Assembly (NCBI GenBank): GCA_946186175.1
Contig: CAMHMG010000025.1
Coordinates: 1-18,337 of the forward strand
Direction: 5' to 3'
Length of the DNA: 18,337 nt
From: an uncultured Clostridia bacterium
GTDB taxonomy: Bacteria; Bacillota; Clostridia; Lachnospirales; Lachnospiraceae
Shown here: piece by piece, positions 1 to 6,581 of the stretch
Layout: each line of letters starts with the position of its first letter
Numbering within the stretch: position 1 is the first letter of the stretch
Translations under genes and position numbers: made by a program
The notes under the pieces: model-generated
What the model was told of the DNA's origin: nothing
Database searches by the model: none
What the model saw: the letters and a program-made list of their open reading frames with translations, nothing else

Positions 1-217
1 TCAAAACTAAATCTTACATCGATAAGCGAGGACGAGGCAAACTCAGGAGAATTTGCCTATTATTGTATTCTCATCTCTTATAAATGATGAGATGAAGAGA
101 AAGGGTGAGAAGCTTGGAGCAGATGCACAGATTACAAAGCCTGAGATTGGTAAGTTGGTTAGAACTATAGATGAACTTATCATTAATGGTAGAAAACCGG
201 AGGATGAGGAGATATAA
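1..217 (+). CDS. cheV: CheV chemotaxis coupling protein, C-terminal receiver domain (5'-truncated, apparent frameshift)
   Basis: CheV couples chemoreceptors to the CheA kinase through a CheW-like domain and carries a C-terminal response-regulator receiver domain. Only the end of the receiver is visible. The frame ending at TAA 215-217 reads LPIIVFSSLINDEMKRKG and then GADAQITKPEIGKLV. These contain the SS of the switch region and the conserved Lys of the (T/S)KPE motif, typical of CheV. This frame is closed upstream by TAA at 23-25. The preceding CheV-like residues (LTSISEDEAN) lie in frame 1, which stops at 82-84. Dropping one G of the GG near base 50 joins them as ISEDEANSENLPIIV. So the gene is either frameshifted or carries a base-call error. 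The family call is confident; the functional state is not. Confidence 0.75.
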
Positions 218-255
218 TTCCCGGTGTTAGTTTACTAGATTATTAAATTAAAATT

Positions 256-280
256 GGGACTGCCGGATGGCAGTCCCTTT
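256..280. terminator. Two-way rho-independent terminator between cheV and the DUF6465-like gene
   Basis: A perfect 9-bp stem (GGGACTGCC 256-264, GGCAGTCCC 269-277) closes a GGAT loop. It is followed by TTTAAATT on the plus strand. On the minus strand it is followed by AATTTTAATTT, so it can serve both convergent genes. Confidence 0.88.
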
Positions 281-317
281 AAATTATCTGAATGGAATCC
301 GCGACATAACAATAAAA

Positions 318-518
318 TTAGTCTAAAGAAAATTCTCCTGTTGTATCTTCATTAAATACACAGTAAACCATGTTCTCTTCAGGCTTAACGTATAACTGTA
401 AAGAAGAAAGCTCTGAAGCTTTCTTGCCGCCGTCAGTCCATATCTTCTTAGCCTTAGCTATTAAATCTTTTTCTTCTAACTGTTTTTCCTGATATTCAAC
501 ATATAATGTAGATTTCAT
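318..518 (-). CDS. Small DUF6465-family protein, 66 residues
   Basis: This is a short soluble protein that I recognise as resembling the DUF6465 family of Lachnospiraceae and other Clostridia; its function is unknown. The C-terminal half carries the family-like run LQLYVKPEENMVYCVFN followed by a TGEFSLD tail. The N-terminal half, MKSTLYVEYQEKQLEEKDLI, is a short beta strand followed by a charged helix. There is no signal peptide or membrane segment. The start is well supported: on the minus strand AAGGAGG (527-533) lies 8 nt before ATG 518. The gene has its own promoter, faces the next gene divergently and shares a terminator with cheV. It is monocistronic. The assignment is from memory of the family pattern. 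Confidence 0.85.
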   Translation of the reverse strand: MKSTLYVEYQEKQLEEKDLIAKAKKIWTDGGKKASELSSLQLYVKPEENMVYCVFNEDTTGEFSLD

Positions 519-526
519 AATAATAT

Positions 527-533
527 CCTCCTT
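527..533 (-). promoter_or_regulatory. Ribosome binding site of the DUF6465-like gene
   Basis: AAGGAGG on the minus strand, 8 nt before ATG 518; near-perfect anti-16S match. Confidence 0.85.
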
Positions 534-556
534 CTAGATTCATTCAGACATTAAAT

Positions 557-585
557 ACTATATAATAAATGGTAATAAATTGCAA
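557..585 (-). promoter_or_regulatory. Promoter of the DUF6465-like gene
   Basis: On the minus strand, TTGCAA (580-585) and TATAGT (557-562) are separated by 17 bp, about 40 nt upstream of the start codon. This is a sigma-A-type match found by eye in an AT-rich stretch, so it could be partly coincidental. Confidence 0.5.
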
Positions 586-620
586 TAGCAAAATTATTTG
601 TTGTATTCAGTTGATGTTTC

Positions 621-649
621 TTGTTAAATTTGAAAAGGTATGGTACAAT
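621..649 (+). promoter_or_regulatory. Sigma-A promoter of the membrane protein-hisH-hisF operon
   Basis: TTGTTA (621-626), a 17-bp spacer and TACAAT (644-649) preceded by TGG (extended -10). It sits 48 nt before the chosen start of the following gene. Confidence 0.75.
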
Positions 650-680
650 ACTCTTGTTGTTTTTTAATATGAAGTATTAT

Positions 681-687
681 GAGGTGG
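681..687 (+). promoter_or_regulatory. Ribosome binding site that fixes the start of the acidic/Lys-rich membrane protein
   Basis: GAGGTGG lies 9 nt before ATG 697. The in-frame ATG at 679 overlaps this site and has no site of its own, so 697 is the better start. Confidence 0.75.
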
Positions 688-696
688 CATATCATT

Positions 697-2568
697 ATGG
701 ATGAGAGTTATCTTGATAATCTATTGAATGAGTTTTCATTAGATAAAGAGATTGATCATAAAATTGAAGATGAGCTTGATGAACAGATTCAGAATGAAAA
801 AGAAAGATATCAAGAAGAGAAGTCTGTATCGAGAGAAGAGGCGTTTAATTATGATCTTGAACAGGATGCTATTGATGGTGTGCCTGATAATGATTTTGAT
901 TTTTCTGAAGATCAGATTGATGAATTAGACAATCTTGATAATCTTGCCGATTTAGATATTGGAGATCTGGATTTTTCCGATATTGATTTTGATGATTTAG
1001 ACATCACCAAATTAAATACAGACATCAATGATTCTGATTTTGATGCGCTATTGAAGGATTTCGAAGGTGATTTGGAGATACCTTCATTAGATGAAGATGG
1101 GAATTTTCAGAGTTCGGACAATGATTCGACAGAGTCTTTTGGAGTAGATGATAATAGTGGACATTATGAAGGTTCATCAGATGATGATATTCAATCACAA
1201 GATTATTCGCCTGAAGAATTATCTGAGAACTCAACAGAATCATTAACAGAATTATTAACAGACAATGATTCGGCAGATAGTTCCATAGAAAGTGATGACC
1301 TGTCCGAGATGTTACAGGAGAATACAGCGGATCTTAATGAAGATAATTTTGATGCTGATTCATTTCTTGACAGTCTGCTCAATGAGGAATCTATAGATGA
1401 AACCAAAGTTGACGATTTTTCTACTCAGGCAGACGCAAGCGTGGATGATACTCAAAATGATGGAACTGAAGATAATGCTTATGAGGGGACTTCATTAGAT
1501 GAACTGTTAGGAGAAGAAACAGCCGGAGAAACGATTGCTACACCTACTGAAACGGATAATTCTGCTGGTATAGGTAATGTTGATGAAGGCTTTGATTATA
1601 ACGAAGATGATCTGTTCTCGATGTTGGATATGAGGGAAAACGGTGGTGACGGGAATCAGGATAATACGGAGCCTGCTCCGTCGTCATCTACGGAAAATTC
1701 ATCAGGTGAGCCGGATGTGTCTGCTTTAGAAGGTCTTGAAGATTTAGATGATTTAGAAGATTTATCAGAAAAACCCAAGAAAAAAAAGAGGTCCCTGATG
1801 GAGATACTCTTTGGAGAACCGGACGAGGATGATGAACCTACTGAGGAGGAACTGAAAGCCAAAGAAGAAAAGAAGGCTGCCAAGAAAGCAAAAAAGGAAG
1901 CTGCTAAAGAAAAAAAGAAGGCTGCTGCAGATAAGAGCAAAGAGGAGAAAAGTAAGAAGGACTCCGATAAAAAGAGTAAAAATGAGGCAAAAAAGAAGAT
2001 TAAGGCTGCGAAGAAAGCTAAGAAAAAAGCAGAGGATGCTGCAGAAGCTGCAAAAGAAAAGAAGCTTAATAAGCCTGCCGTTATATTCATTTTTTCTATA
2101 TTGCTTGGTGGAGTTGGCTTTATGTATTTATCTTCAATAGATTTTAATTACAAAATGGCAATCCAACATGCGGCAAACTATTTTGCCAACCAAAAATATC
2201 ATAAAGCATATGATGAGATAAAAGGAGTAGATGTCAAAGAAAAGGATAAACCTCTTAAAGACAGGATATATACTGTAATGTATGTAGAGCGCTTGTATGA
2301 GTCATATGAGAATAATATTGAGCTTGGCAGAAACAGAAAGGCCTTAGACTCACTACTTCGGGGAGTTAGTAAATATTATGAATATTATGATGATGCTAAG
2401 GAACTTGATATTGTGAATGACATTGATTATTCATTTGCACAAATCAAAAATGCATTAGAAATTAATTATGGCATTTCTATAGATAGAGCACAGGAGATAA
2501 ATGAATTAGATGATTATGAATATATGAAAATAATCAGGGAGTATACACAGGATCAGGATGAATATTAA
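697..2568 (+). CDS. Charge-segregated single-pass membrane protein of unknown function, 623 residues
   Basis: I do not recognise a named family. Residues 1 to about 355 are very acidic and Ser/Asp/Glu-rich, with short repeats of the type DLDxxDLDFSDIDFDDLD near residues 80-105. Residues about 359-457 are dominated by Lys, Ala and Glu and should form a long charged helix. One membrane segment follows (about 460-480, PAVIFIFSILLGGVGFMYL). Positive charge just before it predicts an N-inside topology, placing residues 481-623 outside. That outer part is Tyr-rich, helical and TPR-like (FANQKYHKAYDEIKG and similar). ATG 697 was chosen over 679 because GAGGTGG (681-687) is correctly spaced for it. 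It is the first gene after a good promoter and ends 28 nt before hisH, so it is probably co-transcribed with hisHF. A tether or assembly scaffold is possible, but this is a guess. Confidence 0.85.
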   Translation: MDESYLDNLLNEFSLDKEIDHKIEDELDEQIQNEKERYQEEKSVSREEAFNYDLEQDAIDGVPDNDFDFSEDQIDELDNLDNLADLDIGDLDFSDIDFDDLDITKLNTDINDSDFDALLKDFEGDLEIPSLDEDGNFQSSDNDSTESFGVDDNSGHYEGSSDDDIQSQDYSPEELSENSTESLTELLTDNDSADSSIESDDLSEMLQENTADLNEDNFDADSFLDSLLNEESIDETKVDDFSTQADASVDDTQNDGTEDNAYEGTSLDELLGEETAGETIATPTETDNSAGIGNVDEGFDYNEDDLFSMLDMRENGGDGNQDNTEPAPSSSTENSSGEPDVSALEGLEDLDDLEDLSEKPKKKKRSLMEILFGEPDEDDEPTEEELKAKEEKKAAKKAKKEAAKEKKKAAADKSKEEKSKKDSDKKSKNEAKKKIKAAKKAKKKAEDAAEAAKEKKLNKPAVIFIFSILLGGVGFMYLSSIDFNYKMAIQHAANYFANQKYHKAYDEIKGVDVKEKDKPLKDRIYTVMYVERLYESYENNIELGRNRKALDSLLRGVSKYYEYYDDAKELDIVNDIDYSFAQIKNALEINYGISIDRAQEINELDDYEYMKIIREYTQDQDEY

Positions 2569-2596
2569 CTTTGTGGAAAGCTTTGAGGAATATTAA

Positions 2597-3226
2597 ATGA
2601 TATCAATAATTGATTACGATGCAGGTAACATCAAAAGCGTAGAAAAGGCATTACAGTCATTGGGACAGGAAGTTATCATCACCAGTTCACGGGATGAAAT
2701 TTTGAATAGTGAACGAGTGATTCTTCCTGGAGTCGGAAGCTTCGGTGATGCTATGAATAAACTTAATGAATATAATTTGTGTAACACAATATATGATGTT
2801 GTTGATAAGGGAATACCTTTTCTTGGAATTTGTCTGGGACTTCAGCTTCTATTTGAGTCAAGCGAAGAATCGCCCGGGATATCCGGTCTTGGAATCCTTA
2901 AGGGTAAGATATTGAAAATTCCTGAGTCTCCTGATATTAAAATACCGCATATGGGATGGAATTCATTGGAGATTAGAGAGGGGGCATCACTGTTTAAGGG
3001 TCTTCCCGATAATCCTTATGTTTATTTTGTTCATTCATATTATTTGAAAGCTGATAACGAGGAAGAGGTCGCAGCTACAACTGATTATTCGGTTAAGATT
3101 GGTGCATCAGTAGAAAAAGATAATGTATTTGCATGTCAATTTCATCCGGAGAAGAGCAGCCTGGTCGGACTTTCCATTTTACGAAATTTTATCAATGTCC
3201 CGAGGCTTTGTGAAAAGGAGATATAA
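2597..3226 (+). CDS. hisH: Imidazole glycerol phosphate synthase, glutaminase subunit HisH
   Basis: HisH hydrolyses glutamine and channels ammonia to HisF, which makes imidazole-glycerol phosphate and AICAR from PRFAR in histidine biosynthesis (cytoplasm). The 209-residue length is normal for the family. Class I glutamine amidotransferase features are visible: the oxyanion segment PGVGSFG (44-50), nucleophile Cys79 in GICLGLQ, and His183/Glu185 in QFHPEKSS, completing the triad. The N-terminus ISIIDYDAGNIKSV is the standard HisH start. GAGGA about 8 nt upstream of ATG 2597 supports the start. Its stop is separated from hisF by one base, which fits an obligate heterodimer made in equal amounts. 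No other his genes are in the window. Confidence 0.98.
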   Translation: MISIIDYDAGNIKSVEKALQSLGQEVIITSSRDEILNSERVILPGVGSFGDAMNKLNEYNLCNTIYDVVDKGIPFLGICLGLQLLFESSEESPGISGLGILKGKILKIPESPDIKIPHMGWNSLEIREGASLFKGLPDNPYVYFVHSYYLKADNEEEVAATTDYSVKIGASVEKDNVFACQFHPEKSSLVGLSILRNFINVPRLCEKEI

Positions 3227-3227
3227 G

Positions 3228-3989
3228 ATGCACACTAAAAGAATTATTCCTTGTCTTGATGTTACCGGAGGCAGGGTTGTTAAAGGGATTAATTTTGTTA
3301 ATTTGCGCGATGCGGGTGATCCGGTTGAGATTGCCAAAGCTTATGACAATGCCGGTGCAGATGAATTAGTTTTTTTGGATATAACAGCTTCATCGGATGC
3401 CAGAAATATTATGATAGATATGGTAAGACGTGTTGCCGAAACGGTTTTTATTCCTTTTACAGTAGGTGGTGGAATCAGAACTGTAGATGATTTTAAAGCT
3501 ATATTGCGTGAGGGGGCAGATAAGATATCCGTTAATTCTGCTGCAATCAACAATCCGCAATTAATTAGTGAAGCTGCATATAAGTTTGGAAGTCAATGCG
3601 TTGTTGTTGCAATAGACGCTAAGAGAAGAGCAGATTCTTCAGGATGGAATGTATATAAGAATGGTGGTCGTATTGATGTTGGATTGGACGCTGTTGAGTG
3701 GGCAGTGAAAGCCTGTGAGCTTGGAGCGGGGGAAATACTACTTACAAGTATGGATTGTGATGGTATGAAAACCGGTTATGATATCGAGCTTACCAAAACC
3801 ATAAGTGAAGCAGTATCAGTTCCTGTAATTGCATCAGGTGGAGCCGGAAGTAAGGAACATTTTTATGATGCATTGACAGAAGGCAAGGCTGATGCGGCAC
3901 TTGCGGCATCGTTATTCCATTATAAAGAATTGGAAATCATGGATCTTAAGGGATATCTTAGGGATAAGGGTGTTTCGGTAAGATTATAA
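3228..3989 (+). CDS. hisF: Imidazole glycerol phosphate synthase, cyclase subunit HisF
   Basis: HisF is the TIM-barrel cyclase that combines HisH-derived ammonia with PRFAR to give imidazole-glycerol phosphate and AICAR. The 253-residue product has both catalytic Asp residues in context: Asp11 in IIPCLDV and Asp130 in VVVAIDAKR. Phosphate-binding glycines are present in VGGGIR (about 79-84) and ASGGAGS near the C-terminus. The frame is open upstream to 3123, but the correct start is ATG 3228. It lies one base after the hisH stop, is preceded by AAAGGAG, and gives the canonical MHTKRIIPCLDV N-terminus. The gene is intact. Confidence 0.98.
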   Translation: MHTKRIIPCLDVTGGRVVKGINFVNLRDAGDPVEIAKAYDNAGADELVFLDITASSDARNIMIDMVRRVAETVFIPFTVGGGIRTVDDFKAILREGADKISVNSAAINNPQLISEAAYKFGSQCVVVAIDAKRRADSSGWNVYKNGGRIDVGLDAVEWAVKACELGAGEILLTSMDCDGMKTGYDIELTKTISEAVSVPVIASGGAGSKEHFYDALTEGKADAALAASLFHYKELEIMDLKGYLRDKGVSVRL

Positions 3990-4021
3990 ATATTATTATT
4001 AGCGTAGGATTATCATACAAG

Positions 4022-4456
4022 ATGGATACAGAAATACTTATTAAAGAAAATTCAGTAACTTTAGATGAATATCTTGCTATACGCAAGAAGGTCAAATGGA
4101 AAGAATTATCAAGAATACAGGCGGATAAGGCCTTAGAGAATTGCTTATATTATGTTGGTGCATATGATGGTGATGAGCTTGTGGGATTGGGCAGAATAGT
4201 AGGTGATGGTGCTGTAATATGCTATGTACAGGATCTGATAGTTGTACCGGAATATCAGGGGCAGGGTATAGGATCACTTATTCTCAATAAGCTCGTTGAT
4301 TATGTCAAAATGATTGGTGAGAATAATACAACATTGATGTTATGTCTAATGTGTGCAAAAGGAAGAGAAAAGTTTTATGAAAAGCATGGTTTTATCGCCA
4401 GGCCAACGGATATGCTTGGACCCGGAATGATACAATATTTAGAGATAACAGATTAG
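4022..4456 (+). CDS. GNAT-family N-acetyltransferase, 144 residues
   Basis: This is a single-domain acetyl-CoA-dependent acetyltransferase of the GNAT superfamily; the substrate is unknown. The acetyl-CoA pyrophosphate loop is clear in motif A, with QGQGIG at 79-84 after strand DLIVVPEY. The C-terminal REKFYEKHGFIARP segment is the usual beta6/7 element. The N-terminal EYLAIRKKVKWKELS pattern matches the common small GNAT subgroup that begins with an EEYxxLRxxVGW-like motif. The gene starts 32 nt after hisF with only a weak upstream AGGA, so expression may depend on the operon. It lies 12 nt before the lipoprotein gene. A role in histidine metabolism is not indicated by sequence. Confidence 0.93.
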   Translation: MDTEILIKENSVTLDEYLAIRKKVKWKELSRIQADKALENCLYYVGAYDGDELVGLGRIVGDGAVICYVQDLIVVPEYQGQGIGSLILNKLVDYVKMIGENNTTLMLCLMCAKGREKFYEKHGFIARPTDMLGPGMIQYLEITD

Positions 4457-4468
4457 GAGTTTTTATCA

Positions 4469-5221
4469 ATGAGAAAAAATATATTAAAAAAAGTATTGTT
4501 AGTTGTGATGCTGATTATGGCATCTTATAATTTGGCAGCGTGTGGTAACAAACCCGATGACAACGGTTCAATGAAATCAGAAGATGGAAGAAAGTACGGC
4601 GGGCTGATTGAAGCGAAAATGGGTGAAACCGCTCACACTGTTTTTTTTGATTTGACAGTTGATTCGGCAAAGAAATGTAGTACTTATCAGTTTCAGGATG
4701 GACTATATGTTGCGGATGAAGGGAAAAGTTATCTTGAAATAACGGTCACGGTTACTAATACCTATGATAAAGACCTTCCGATGAGTATTTCTGATTTTAC
4801 ACTTGATTTCAGTGACAATGCCAGTAAAGATGTTATTGCAGGTTATGGAAACTCCGAGCTTGGCAAGGAGGAGTTTATGGATAACATATATACTCTTAAA
4901 CAGGGTGAGAGTATTACAAAAACTATATTATTTATAGCTGATGACAGGGCTGAATATCTACTTTGTTATAAGGAATTTTACGAAGACAAATTTGAAGGTG
5001 ATTCTTATGAGATCACTGTCGTTCCTGAAGTTTTAGAACCGGCTGTAACAACAGAGGCGGTTCCTGAGGAAGATAGTAATAATACAGAGGTTGCAACTGA
5101 AGAAATACAAGAGACACAGGAAACACAAGAAACACAAGAGACACAGGAAGTTCAGGATGGTGATCAGCAATCTGGTGAAGAAGCTGTTGAGAATGAAGAC
5201 ACCGGAATCGAAGAAGAATGA
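4469..5221 (+). CDS. DUF4352-like lipoprotein with Glu-Thr-Gln repeat tail, 250 residues
   Basis: This is an exported lipoprotein of unknown function. The N-terminus has a basic start, a hydrophobic core and a lipobox LAAC, with lipid-modified Cys25. Residues about 50-190 look like the immunoglobulin-like DUF4352 fold common in Firmicutes lipoproteins (YLEITVTVTNTYDKDLPMSI, LKQGESITKTILFIADD). The C-terminal 60 residues are low-complexity and acidic: six 3-residue units EIQ, four ETQ and EVQ, then a Glu/Asp tail ending in EEE. TAGGAG about 8 nt before ATG 4469 supports the start. It probably shares the transcript with the GNAT gene. DUF4352 is assigned from fold-like patterning rather than a diagnostic motif. 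Confidence 0.85.
   Translation: MRKNILKKVLLVVMLIMASYNLAACGNKPDDNGSMKSEDGRKYGGLIEAKMGETAHTVFFDLTVDSAKKCSTYQFQDGLYVADEGKSYLEITVTVTNTYDKDLPMSISDFTLDFSDNASKDVIAGYGNSELGKEEFMDNIYTLKQGESITKTILFIADDRAEYLLCYKEFYEDKFEGDSYEITVVPEVLEPAVTTEAVPEEDSNNTEVATEEIQETQETQETQETQEVQDGDQQSGEEAVENEDTGIEEE
5102..5155 (+). repeat. 9-bp tandem repeat encoding ETQ units
   Basis: Six consecutive 9-bp units of the form GAR AYA CAR, with a GTT variant in the last, lie in the lipoprotein gene (residues 212-229). The unit length keeps the frame, so slippage would change tail length rather than break the gene. Confidence 0.9.
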
Positions 5222-5244
5222 TATTAATTTTTAATTGCTTTGCA

Positions 5245-5285
5245 ATCCGCTCGGGCGCGAAAGCGCCGCAAGAGAGTTTTTGCTT
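5245..5285 (+). terminator. GC-rich GNRA hairpin with T-tract after the lipoprotein gene
   Basis: GGCGC (5254-5258) pairs with GCGCC (5263-5267) around a GAAA tetraloop. CTC/GAG can add an outer stem, and TTTTTGCTTTT follows from about 5277. The inner stem is short and the T-run is 10 nt from it, so terminator strength is uncertain. It is far more GC-rich than its surroundings. Confidence 0.5.
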
Positions 5286-5343
5286 TTAGTGTAACTTTAT
5301 TTTATGACCGATCATATATTATTAACAAAAGGGTTTTATAGTT

Positions 5344-5661
5344 ATGGTTGTTAGAAATAAAGCTATGGTAAGTGAAGAAAATAAAGTTAATGAAGTAGTG
5401 GTTAGCAATGAAAATAAAGTCAATGAAGTATTGATTGGATATGACAATAAAATTGATGAAGATATGATCAACTATGGAATCGGAATGCAATATTGTGTTC
5501 ATATACATCTGATCAATAAGGGAGATACTTTGTATAAGTTATCCAGACAATATGATGTAAAGCTTACGGATATTATGCGATTAAATCCTTACATTAATGT
5601 ATATAATCTCAATGTGGGGGATGAGTTGCTTATTCCTGTTGCTGATAAGAAGGTAATATAG
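5344..5661 (+). CDS. Small LysM-domain protein with 11-residue tandem repeats, 105 residues
   Basis: LysM domains bind N-acetylglucosamine-containing glycans such as peptidoglycan. The C-terminal half (about residues 50-100) is one LysM: HIHLINKGDTLYKLSRQYDV, then DIMRLNPYI and the closing VGDELLIPV. The N-terminal half contains three 11-residue repeats: ENKVNEVVVSN (12-22), ENKVNEVLIGY (23-33) and DNKIDEDMINY (34-44). No signal peptide or membrane segment is visible, which is odd for a cell-wall-binding domain. The protein may act inside the cell or mother cell, for example at the spore surface, or leave by another route. ATG 5344 was chosen because AAAAGGG lies about 10 nt upstream; the next ATG (5365) has no ribosome site. 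It lies 35 nt before the rhomboid-like gene. Confidence 0.88.
   Translation: MVVRNKAMVSEENKVNEVVVSNENKVNEVLIGYDNKIDEDMINYGIGMQYCVHIHLINKGDTLYKLSRQYDVKLTDIMRLNPYINVYNLNVGDELLIPVADKKVI
5377..5475 (+). repeat. 33-bp tandem repeat in the LysM gene, three copies
   Basis: Three in-frame 33-bp units encode (E/D)NK(V/I)(N/D)E followed by a five-residue variable end. Copies 1 and 2 are closest (GAAAATAAAGTYAATGAAGT shared); copy 3 is diverged. Confidence 0.8.
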
Positions 5662-5696
5662 GTTATAATTATAAGATAAAAAGGAACGGTTTGATT

Positions 5697-6563
5697 ATGG
5701 ATTTTATGACAAAACTTGAAAGAAAATTCGGAAAATTTTCAATACCTAACCTGACACTTATTCTTATTGCGGGTTTTGTGTTGGGATATTTGATTGAGAT
5801 AGTAAGTCCTGATGGTTCATTATTACAGATTATATCGCTTGATCCCGACAAAGTAATACATGGACAGATATACAGGCTTATTACGTGGGTTGTAATACCA
5901 CCATATGGAGTCAGTATATTTGTTATCCTTATGCTTATGTTTTATTATCATGTGGGACGAACTCTTGAAAATATGTGGGGAGATTTCAGGTACACTGTAT
6001 ATATAGTCTCCGGGATTGTATTTACCGATATTGGAGTTATGGCGACTTATTTGGTTATGGTCCTGACAGGAAAGAGTGAATTGATCGAAGTATACAATCA
6101 GTATGGTTGGTATGGTGCATCAACATATTATCTTTGTATGAGTATGTTTCTGGCATATGCATTTATGTTTCCGGATATGCAGGTTCTAATGTATTTCATT
6201 ATACCTATTAAGGTAAAATGGCTGGGCTATCTTGATATAGCATATCTCATTGTGGAAGTTATAAGATTTGGACTTTATAAATATTATACTGGAATGATCA
6301 CTGTAGTTATGTCTGTTCTTAATTTTATAGTGTTCTATTTTATGCTGAAGGGTAAGACAAGAGTGACTTCTGCCCATAGAAAAAGGAAAAGGCAATATAA
6401 GCGTGAGGTTAGACAAACACAGATTATGGCAAGACATAAATGTGCGATATGTGGAAGAACTGAGGAGGATGATCCGACGCTCGAATTCAGATATTGCTCA
6501 AGGTGCAAAGGTAATTATGAATACTGCCAGCATCATTTATTTACTCACGAACACAAAAAATGA
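5697..6563 (+). CDS. Rhomboid-like integral membrane protein with C-terminal zinc-ribbon-like tail, probably not a protease
   Basis: Residues 1-220 form about six hydrophobic segments with rhomboid-family patterning: HGQIYRLITWVVIPP (55-69), then VGRTLENMWGDFRYTVYIVS (86-105), matching the LExxWGxxRF-Y-SG block of rhomboids. Ser142 sits in GAS where the catalytic GxSx would be. No His is visible in the last membrane segment (about 197-217), and the usual HxxxN of TM2 is absent, so catalysis is doubtful. After a basic stretch (227-240), the tail has Cys249/Cys252, Cys267/Cys270, Cys277 and His279/280/284/286, a likely zinc site facing the cytoplasm. ATG 5697 fits AAGGA at 11 nt; a TTG at 5691 is an alternative. 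It is 18 nt before the next gene. Confidence 0.82.
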   Translation: MDFMTKLERKFGKFSIPNLTLILIAGFVLGYLIEIVSPDGSLLQIISLDPDKVIHGQIYRLITWVVIPPYGVSIFVILMLMFYYHVGRTLENMWGDFRYTVYIVSGIVFTDIGVMATYLVMVLTGKSELIEVYNQYGWYGASTYYLCMSMFLAYAFMFPDMQVLMYFIIPIKVKWLGYLDIAYLIVEVIRFGLYKYYTGMITVVMSVLNFIVFYFMLKGKTRVTSAHRKRKRQYKREVRQTQIMARHKCAICGRTEEDDPTLEFRYCSRCKGNYEYCQHHLFTHEHKK

Positions 6564-6581
6564 ACATGAAGGAATAGTTAA

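Noticed and set aside
679..696. ATG 679 as start of the large membrane protein
   Set aside because: This ATG overlaps the GAGGTGG site that serves ATG 697 and has no site of its own.
1656..2090. Minus-strand 144-codon frame rich in Ser, Phe and Ala
   Set aside because: It is the antisense of the Lys/Glu-rich block of the plus-strand gene; such codon bias creates open frames on the opposite strand.
3123..3227. Longer N-terminus for hisF
   Set aside because: It overlaps hisH in another frame; the canonical MHTKRIIPCLDV start at 3228 has its own ribosome site and gives the normal length.
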